This document shows, piece after piece, positions 59,501 through 64,000 of a DNA stretch of 64,000 nucleotides. Positions within the stretch are counted from its first letter, which is position 1; every line of letters starts with the position of its first letter. A program made the position numbers and the translations under genes. The notes under the pieces were generated by a model. It saw only the letters and a program-made list of their open reading frames with translations. It had not been told where the DNA came from and did not search any database. The stretch comes from Rhodococcoides trifolii (GTDB lineage: Bacteria > Actinomycetota > Actinomycetes > Mycobacteriales > Mycobacteriaceae). Location of the stretch: the NCBI RefSeq assembly GCF_014635345.1, contig NZ_BMCU01000001.1:124001-188000 (forward strand), written 5' to 3'.

Positions 59501-60588
59501 AACTGCTTGAGGCGAGCGTCCAGACCCCACAGCGGGCGCAGGTCGATGTGGTTGCGACGCAGTGCCGGAACGAGGGTCAGCACCTGCACCACCACACCGG
59601 CGGTCACACCCAGACCGAGGACCAGCAGCTTGGGATCGCTCAGCCGCGTGGGGTCCAGCGAGATGTCGCCGGGCACCAGCAGATACACGACCAGCACGAT
59701 CAGGACGACGACGTTGTTGAGTACCGGTGCCCACGCACCGGGCTTGAAGTTCTGCCGGGTGTTGAGGATCGCCGTGAACAGGGCCGAGAGGCCGTAGAAC
59801 ATGATCGCCGGGAGCAGCAGGTACAGCAGGGCCGTCGTCAGCCCGATGTTTCCCTTGCCGTCGGATGCGAGGAACAGGCTGGTGAGAACGGGTGCAGCAG
59901 CGGTGGCGAGGACCGCGGCGACCACGAGCATCGTCAGTGCGGCGGTGAAGAGGCGACGAACAAAGGCGGTGCCCTGGTCGTCGTCCTCTCGTTCGGCGCG
60001 CACGAGCACCGGAACGACGATGGCGGTGAGCACCGCGCCCAGGACGAACTCGGAGATCATGTTCGGGATGACGCTGGCGACGGTGTACGAACTTGCGACG
60101 AGCGGACCGAGAACCGTGAGGAACATGGCCTGCTTGAAGAAACCGGTGATGCGGCTGAGCAGCGTGGCGATGGCGATGGACCCGGTTGCCGATAAGAGTT
60201 TCGACGTCGATTGGGTGCTCTGGACGGGTTCGGGCTGCTTCGACGTCGACACGGGGGGTGCGGGCGGCGGTCGGGGAGGCTGACGCGGGGGTTGGCGCAA
60301 GGGTTGCCGCGGCGGGTTCATGGTCCGATCGGTGGGCGGTCCGGGTCGTCCCGTCCGTGGGGGTATCCGCTGCGGTGCTGCGCGCTCGCCCGGCGCTCGG
60401 ATCGACGGCGCGTCGGCGTAGTACGGATCGTCGGGGGTGATGCGGCGTGGTTGTGCCCGTTGCGTGGGCGGATCGGCACGCTCGACAGTCGGCTCCGGTG
60501 GGGTTTCGACCCTGGGTGGCACCGGCCGTTCCCACGGTGCCTGCGGAGCAGAACTCGCGCGGTCCCCGCGTGGTGTGCTCCCCGTCAT
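56515..60588 (-). CDS. murJ: MurJ (MviN) lipid II flippase fused to a pseudokinase
   Basis: The 1357-residue protein has a Pro/Arg-rich cytoplasmic head (~1-125), a 14-helix MurJ domain (~130-640; ATLLSRITGFFKQAMFLTVLG, EFVLGAVLTAIVVPVLVRAE), a disordered linker (~650-840), a kinase-like domain (~845-1120), one membrane helix (LMIAAMVGLGAVVVVILGLL, near 1150) and an extracellular beta-rich domain. The kinase fold lacks HRD and DFG, so it is a pseudokinase. In M. tuberculosis (Rv3910) PknB phosphorylates this domain and FhaA then binds it. The linker includes PEAGRRQPGRPEAGRRQP, encoded by two copies of the dispersed DNA repeat. Confidence 0.94.
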   Translation of the reverse strand: MTGSTPRGDRASSAPQAPWERPVPPRVETPPEPTVERADPPTQRAQPRRITPDDPYYADAPSIRAPGERAAPQRIPPRTGRPGPPTDRTMNPPRQPLRQPPRQPPRPPPAPPVSTSKQPEPVQSTQSTSKLLSATGSIAIATLLSRITGFFKQAMFLTVLGPLVASSYTVASVIPNMISEFVLGAVLTAIVVPVLVRAEREDDDQGTAFVRRLFTAALTMLVVAAVLATAAAPVLTSLFLASDGKGNIGLTTALLYLLLPAIMFYGLSALFTAILNTRQNFKPGAWAPVLNNVVVLIVLVVYLLVPGDISLDPTRLSDPKLLVLGLGVTAGVVVQVLTLVPALRRNHIDLRPLWGLDARLKQFGGMAVAIVLYVMISQVGMIFATRISSTADVAGPAIYNNAWLLLQLPYGVLGVTLLTAIMPRLSRNAAANDTPAVVDDLSVATRLTMLALIPVIGFLTVAGPQVGQALYGYGNFGSDAGRLGEAVSYSAFTLIPYSLVLIHLRVFYAREQAWTPTYIVIGITSVKIALSSLAPVLATQDSQVVLLLGVANGLGYTAGAVIGWMLLRRSLADLKLAGVQRTVGVVLGATVFAGAVMYGADRLLGLGNLTSGAGSLLRVAFDGALMMLIVFAILYFAHIPEIVAVVAAVSRKLGRGTPLPEAGRRQPGRPEAGRRQPNPMFDETDLIPVIRTDSGPSRPGSTPVPPEAALPYPGARRSASDWDNPRNGPADDSETTVLPAYIDTDAPNTGEGAALTDDEAAGGRVPSETGADTTPGGVSTDTDERQVTEAATTEAAASPDEAADRDEAAEVARETPVDTGMIPTGAPVLPPMGGADSPRTPLRGPQLIPGASVAGGRYRLLAPHGGARGLKFWQAHDVKLDREVALTFVDADQRAGGESPSNVDGPQAVLSRTLRLGRINSPGLARVLDVVRGSSGGIVVAEWTRGRSLREMAETVPSPIGAANAIKSLAAAAEAAHRGGGALSIDHPDRVRISTKGDAVLAFPATLGDADPGADVRGLGAMLYALITARWPLGEPPSPDGTSGKGSATVGGMALADRTSVGAPVEPRAIRPDVPFEISAVAVRALEQNTGIRTAATVQHILGQAAVVNEQTEMIPALRLGQRTPGSTGHALADPEDTAAEKKKSNLMIAAMVGLGAVVVVILGLLGWWIANFFTGGSSDAPLTQQNFGLTTTVAAPAAPGDTAAPSAAPASTPIPIASVEVFSPQGSADNPGTVDNVLDNNPSTVWDTDSYFQPFPSLKNGVGLLTTLDSPSTISSVYINSPSPGTVVEIRSASDSSPTLDQTQVIGSGTLTNGLTEIAVRPDGPVDHLLFWITDLSTADGNNRSTIADVGVTGTN
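58565..58612. repeat. Two copies of the dispersed GC-rich repeat inside murJ
   Basis: Copies of cgaccggcctccggcctgcccg-type sequence lie in tandem (58565-58593 and a shorter one to 58612) and are read in frame in murJ as the duplicated peptide PEAGRRQP (residues ~659-676). They are the same element found between genes at 14090-14146 and 55035-55114. Confidence 0.82.
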
Positions 60589-60599
60589 GGACTTACCTC

Positions 60600-62945
60600 T
60601 TACCCTTCGTCGGCTGGATCCGGCTGTCCCCGGAATCGGTGCCAGAGACGCCGACCCGCGAGAAGCAGCAGGAGAACCCCGGCCCCCGCTGTAATTATGG
60701 CCAAAGCTCGACCGTACGCATTGGAACGAACGTTCACCGTGGCCGGTTCACCCAACACCGTTCCGTCGGCCGTCGTCAGGCCAAGCTGCACCACCATCTT
60801 TTCCGAGTCGCTGACCCGCGCGGGCACCTGCAGCGAGCGGCTCCCCCGTGGCGGCAGCAGCGTCGGGCCGATGTCGTCGACCTCCATCGCGGGCGGCGCG
60901 TCGACGGCCAGCCGGACGGTGATGCCGATCGGTAGATCGTTGCGTGCGACCAGCAGAAGCGGGCTCTGCTCGGACGCGAGAGTGAACACACCACCGGGAG
61001 CGATGATGCTCACCGACGCAAGGGTCGCATCGACCTCTCCGCGGACGTTGCCCACTCGAATCGCGGCGGCGGTCTCTGCGTCGGTGCGCAGTGCGCCGCG
61101 GCGGTCGGAGGTACTCATGGCCCGGAGCAGGTCTTCGCGCATCGGGTTGGTGAACCGTTGCGGCGTCAAGGCGTTCTGTGGGTCGTCGACCAGCGCCGTC
61201 ATCAGTGAATCGATGCGGCCCACCTGACCGGCCGCTCCGTCCCGCACGGATGCGGGTGCACCGTCCGCGGCCGCGGCCTGTGGGTAGGACAGCGTCGTCG
61301 GAGCGGCAGTGACTTGGCGGCCCAGGAACACCGACCAGGGCCGCGGAGTGCCCAATCCGGATCGCAACATGCCCGATACGGTTCCGAGGACGGCGCCGGC
61401 CTCGTCGGCGTCCGCGGTCCATCCTTGCGGGGGAACCACGGTGAGAGTGCGCTCCCGGCCGGGCGTCGGGGTGAGCGATTTCCAGGTCAGGGCACCGATG
61501 GCATCTTGCAGACGCGCAGTTCGTGAATCCTCGGCGAGGTCGTACACCTGATCGCGGGGGGTGAACGACGGTGTCTGCGGTTGGTCGCCCAGTGCCGCGA
61601 GCGCGGTGGCCGACGACGGATCGAACAAGGCGGCTTGGATCGATCCGGTCGGCGACTCGGGCACGGCGACGTTCACCAGGTCCTGCGGTTGGTCGCCGGC
61701 GACGGCGTTCGCCGCGACGAGCGCGGTGCTCTGACCCTGTTCGGCGAGTGTCGCGGCGGTGGTGTCGTCGACGACGCCGGAGTCCGGCCAGGTGAGCCCC
61801 TGGCGGGACGTCACCCCCAGAATCGTGTCGACGACGTCCGAGGGTGTGGACACGGCGCTGGCCGTCAACAACGGATCGGCGATCTCCGCGACGGCGGACA
61901 GATCGGTACCGGCGAACGGCACCGCCGTCACGCACAGCTTCGACGCCAACGCACGGACGCGGTCGAGCCACGCGGCAGCGGCGTCTGCCCCGGTGCCGTC
62001 GTGGGACGGCCCTGTGGGATCGGCCGGGTTGTCGACGACGAGGTATCCGCGCGTCATGTTGGACACGGTGACCAGCAGATCCGGGTCGACGGCGAGACAC
62101 ACGCTGTTGGCCAGCGACCCACCGGGATCGACCGCGGTCCCGGTCGCGAATTCGAGGGCCGAGACCAACCCCTCGAGCCGGCCGCCCGACGCGAGGGACG
62201 AGGCCAAGTCGTCGTCGACCAGTCGTACCTTGTCGTCGAGAGAACCGGGATTGCCGGCGGCGAGGCGCGGACGGTCGGCGAGCGGCCAGGCCACCGAGAC
62301 GGCGACAGGGTTCGCGGTGTCCGGGGGAAGAGGAGCGGCCGTCGGAGCAGCCGGGTCGACGGCCAGGGGGTCACGGGGAACACCGAGGACGGGCAGCAGG
62401 AAGCGGGCGTCGTCGAGTCGGGCTTGCTGGCCGTAGTCCGGTGCACCGTTGACGTTCACGAGCATCGGGAAGATCCCGGGCGCGGTGATGTCGAGGGACG
62501 GCCCGGACGGGGATCGCAGCGGCATGGACAGCGTGAAGGGCGCGGATCGTCCGACGTCGAGTTCGTCGGTCAGTGTCACGAAGTCGCCGACGGTGTCGAA
62601 GACGTCCTGGTCGAACGTCAGCGCCGTGCGGAGCTGTTCGGGAGCGGACACAGGAGCAGCACGCTGCAGACGCACTGCCACCTCGTCGACCACGCGGTCA
62701 CCGACGTTGCGGACGGTTCCCGTCACCGTCACGGTGGACGGGCTGCTGGTGGTGACCGTCGTCGGGGTGACGGAATCGACGGACAGCGCGAGGAACTGTG
62801 CGTCCTGTGCCTCGGCGGGGGCCCGTTCTTCGGTGGGCTGGGCGTCGGTCGGTTGTGCACCGGCGTCGGGAGACGCGAACAGAACGAGAACGAGCACGGC
62901 GAACACGACCGACAGCAATCTGCGGCAGGAAGACCCCGGGCTCAT
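60600..62945 (-). CDS. Secreted/membrane-anchored DUF6049 protein (Rv3909-like)
   Basis: The 781-residue protein has a signal peptide ([20 protein letters not shown], cleavage near AGA-QP), an Ig-like beta domain ([20 protein letters not shown]), a large mixed extracellular region (~150-640), a second beta domain ([20 protein letters not shown]) and a C-terminal membrane anchor ([20 protein letters not shown]) with a short basic tail. The conserved position between mutT4 and murJ suggests a partner of MurJ outside the membrane, but this is unproven. Its ATG overlaps the mutT4 stop, and murJ begins 11 bp after it. Confidence 0.85.
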   Translation of the reverse strand: MSPGSSCRRLLSVVFAVLVLVLFASPDAGAQPTDAQPTEERAPAEAQDAQFLALSVDSVTPTTVTTSSPSTVTVTGTVRNVGDRVVDEVAVRLQRAAPVSAPEQLRTALTFDQDVFDTVGDFVTLTDELDVGRSAPFTLSMPLRSPSGPSLDITAPGIFPMLVNVNGAPDYGQQARLDDARFLLPVLGVPRDPLAVDPAAPTAAPLPPDTANPVAVSVAWPLADRPRLAAGNPGSLDDKVRLVDDDLASSLASGGRLEGLVSALEFATGTAVDPGGSLANSVCLAVDPDLLVTVSNMTRGYLVVDNPADPTGPSHDGTGADAAAAWLDRVRALASKLCVTAVPFAGTDLSAVAEIADPLLTASAVSTPSDVVDTILGVTSRQGLTWPDSGVVDDTTAATLAEQGQSTALVAANAVAGDQPQDLVNVAVPESPTGSIQAALFDPSSATALAALGDQPQTPSFTPRDQVYDLAEDSRTARLQDAIGALTWKSLTPTPGRERTLTVVPPQGWTADADEAGAVLGTVSGMLRSGLGTPRPWSVFLGRQVTAAPTTLSYPQAAAADGAPASVRDGAAGQVGRIDSLMTALVDDPQNALTPQRFTNPMREDLLRAMSTSDRRGALRTDAETAAAIRVGNVRGEVDATLASVSIIAPGGVFTLASEQSPLLLVARNDLPIGITVRLAVDAPPAMEVDDIGPTLLPPRGSRSLQVPARVSDSEKMVVQLGLTTADGTVLGEPATVNVRSNAYGRALAIITAGAGVLLLLLAGRRLWHRFRGQPDPADEG

Positions 62946-63493
62946 TCGGCCGAGGGACGGTCTGGACCGGTGTCGGAGTCCATTCGGGCGATCATTTCGC
63001 CGGCCAGCTCGGCGAGCTTGCGTTCGTCGGCGTAGGCGAGTTTGGAACCGAGCTCCTCCAAGGGAACCCAGGCAACTTCGGTTACCTCGACGTCGGCGTC
63101 GGACAGTTGCCCACCGAGAAATCGCAGTAGGTAATGGTGGACGGTCTTGTGTACGCGTCGACCTTCGGTGACGAACCAGTAGTCGATACTGCCGAGCGGT
63201 GCGAGAACGGTGCCGCTGATGCCGGTTTCCTCCGCCACTTCGCGCATGGCGGTCTGCTCGGGCGTTTCACCCGACTCGATGTGTCCCTTGGGCAGCGACC
63301 ACAGCAGTCGGCCGCGTCGATCGGTTCGCCCGATCAGCGCGGCGCACTGTTTCTCCCGCGGTCCGTCCAGCCCGTCGACGACCAGGCCACCGGCCGAGGT
63401 TTCGCGGACCGTACGCAGGGCCGGTTTTTCACCGGAGCGAGGGCGCCGCCGAACTCCTCGGCGGTTCCTTTTCGCTCGCTCGGCACCGGACAC
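62942..63493 (-). CDS. mutT4: NUDIX hydrolase, MutT4-like
   Basis: The 183-residue protein has an intact Nudix box: [14 protein letters not shown] followed by REVAEETGI. Flanking segments [23 protein letters not shown] and [19 protein letters not shown] match M. tuberculosis Rv3908 (MutT4), a nucleotide-pool or dinucleotide hydrolase. I chose the GTG at 63493, giving [17 protein letters not shown], because the orthologue starts with the same kind of Arg-rich head; GTG 63571 is possible. It is divergent from pcnA and heads the operon with the DUF6049 and murJ genes. Confidence 0.88.
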   Translation of the reverse strand: MSGAERAKRNRRGVRRRPRSGEKPALRTVRETSAGGLVVDGLDGPREKQCAALIGRTDRRGRLLWSLPKGHIESGETPEQTAMREVAEETGISGTVLAPLGSIDYWFVTEGRRVHKTVHHYLLRFLGGQLSDADVEVTEVAWVPLEELGSKLAYADERKLAELAGEMIARMDSDTGPDRPSAE

Positions 63494-63590
63494 CCGCCCG
63501 ATACTAGTTCTTTCTCTGTCCTGCCCCTCCGCACCGCGCCCGCGACCGTGCCCGGGGGCCGGTACGACCACGTCGGTAGGCTGCGTCGTC

Positions 63591-64000
63591 GTGGCCGATT
63601 CGTCTCGAACTTCCGACGTCGGTCGCCGTGACCGTCTGCTGGCCTCGGCGACCGTGGCTCTGCGAGACCACGCCGACGTCCTCGGTCCGCTCGGCGCTCG
63701 ATTCGCCGAGAAGGGGTTCGAGTTGTACCTCGTCGGTGGCAGTGTGCGCGACGCTCTGCTCGGGAGATTGGCCGACGATCTCGACTTCACGACCGACGCT
63801 CGCCCTGCGGACGTGCAGAAACTGTTGTCCGGCTGGGTCGATCATCAGTGGGACACCGGCATCGACTTCGGAACGATCAGCGCGGTCTGGCGCGGCAAGC
63901 AGATCGAGATCACCACCTTCCGCGCCGACCAGTACGACCGTGTGTCACGAAACCCGCTGGTCACGTTCGGTTCGACGCTGGAGGACGACCTCGTCCGCCG
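63591..64000 (+). CDS. pcnA: CCA tRNA nucleotidyltransferase / poly(A) polymerase family, 5' part
   Basis: The frame opens with a GTG at 63591 ([19 protein letters not shown]) and stays open to the window end, giving about 136 residues. It has the class II nucleotidyltransferase head: [17 protein letters not shown], the metal-binding DLDFTTDA, and [15 protein letters not shown]. The expected HD domain lies beyond the window. The enzyme adds or repairs the CCA end of tRNAs, needed here because the tRNA-Ala and tRNA-Ile genes do not encode CCA. Confidence 0.92.
   Translation, partial: MADSSRTSDVGRRDRLLASATVALRDHADVLGPLGARFAEKGFELYLVGGSVRDALLGRLADDLDFTTDARPADVQKLLSGWVDHQWDTGIDFGTISAVWRGKQIEITTFRADQYDRVSRNPLVTFGSTLEDDLVR

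Noticed and set aside
58561..60195. 544-codon open frame on the plus strand opposite murJ
   Set aside because: It is the antisense shadow of the MurJ membrane domain; the composition (His, Glu, Asp, Gln, Arg) and lack of motifs indicate it is not a gene.

Overview
The window is the replication-origin region of a high-GC actinobacterium of the Nocardiaceae, most like Rhodococcus. Gene content and order follow the Mycobacterium tuberculosis Rv0001-Rv0020 and Rv3907-Rv3925 blocks: pcnA, mutT4, a DUF6049 gene, murJ, sigM and its anti-sigma gene, trxB, trxA, cwlM, parB, parA, rsmG, jag, yidC, yidD, rnpA, rpmH, oriC, dnaA, dnaN, gnd, recF, dciA, gyrB, gyrA, DUF3566, ileT/alaT, cwsA, ppiA, crgA, trpG, then the pknB-fhaA operon and leuT. 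GC-rich coding sequence, many GTG starts and overlapping start/stop codons agree with this. Genus is inferred from gene order, not from rRNA.

Layout. 1-5.5 kb is accessory: the tail of a YhgE/Pip membrane protein, a small monooxygenase, an MFS exporter, a cutinase-like esterase, an MpaB-type oxygenase and a small secreted protein. 5.5-11.6 kb encodes glutamate synthase (gltB-gltD, minus strand). A tRNA-Leu follows. 12.1-22.5 kb is one tightly overlapping plus-strand operon for growth signalling and wall elongation: fhaA-fhaB-pstP-rodA-pbpA-pknA-pknB. 22.5-29.3 kb carries trpG/pabA, crgA, a small membrane protein, rhomboid, ppiA, cwsA, a DUF1023 hydrolase, a DUF418 membrane protein and a GGDEF protein. 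tRNA-Ala and tRNA-Ile lie at 29.4-29.7 kb.

29.7-45.2 kb is the leftward replication cluster: dnaA, dnaN, gnd, recF, dciA, then a two-gene oxidoreductase module, gyrB, gyrA and a DUF3566 protein. gyrA contains a 426-residue intein, with endonuclease motifs, placed directly after the catalytic tyrosine. DnaA boxes lie on both sides of dnaA (43.3-43.5 and 45.3 kb). Rightward from the origin run rpmH-rnpA-yidD-yidC-jag-rsmG and parA-parB, with one perfect parS inside parA and one near-perfect parS over the start of rsmG. After a conserved unknown gene, 52.3-63.5 kb is a leftward block: mutT4, DUF6049, murJ (flippase-pseudokinase), sigM, its anti-sigma gene, trxB-trxA and cwlM. The window ends inside pcnA.

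Functional links. From work on mycobacterial orthologues, PknA/PknB phosphorylate MurJ and CwlM, FhaA binds the phosphorylated forms, and PstP reverses this. All these parts are encoded in the two halves of this window, so it holds nearly a whole peptidoglycan-control circuit beside the chromosome replication and segregation machinery. Items most worth a second look are the gyrA intein, the oxidoreductase pair inserted between dciA and gyrB (a possible two-component di-iron oxygenase), a dispersed GC-rich repeat found at three loci including in frame in murJ, a DnaA-box trio 20 kb from the origin, a long dyad between gyrB and gyrA, and a SigH/SigR-type promoter before trxB.
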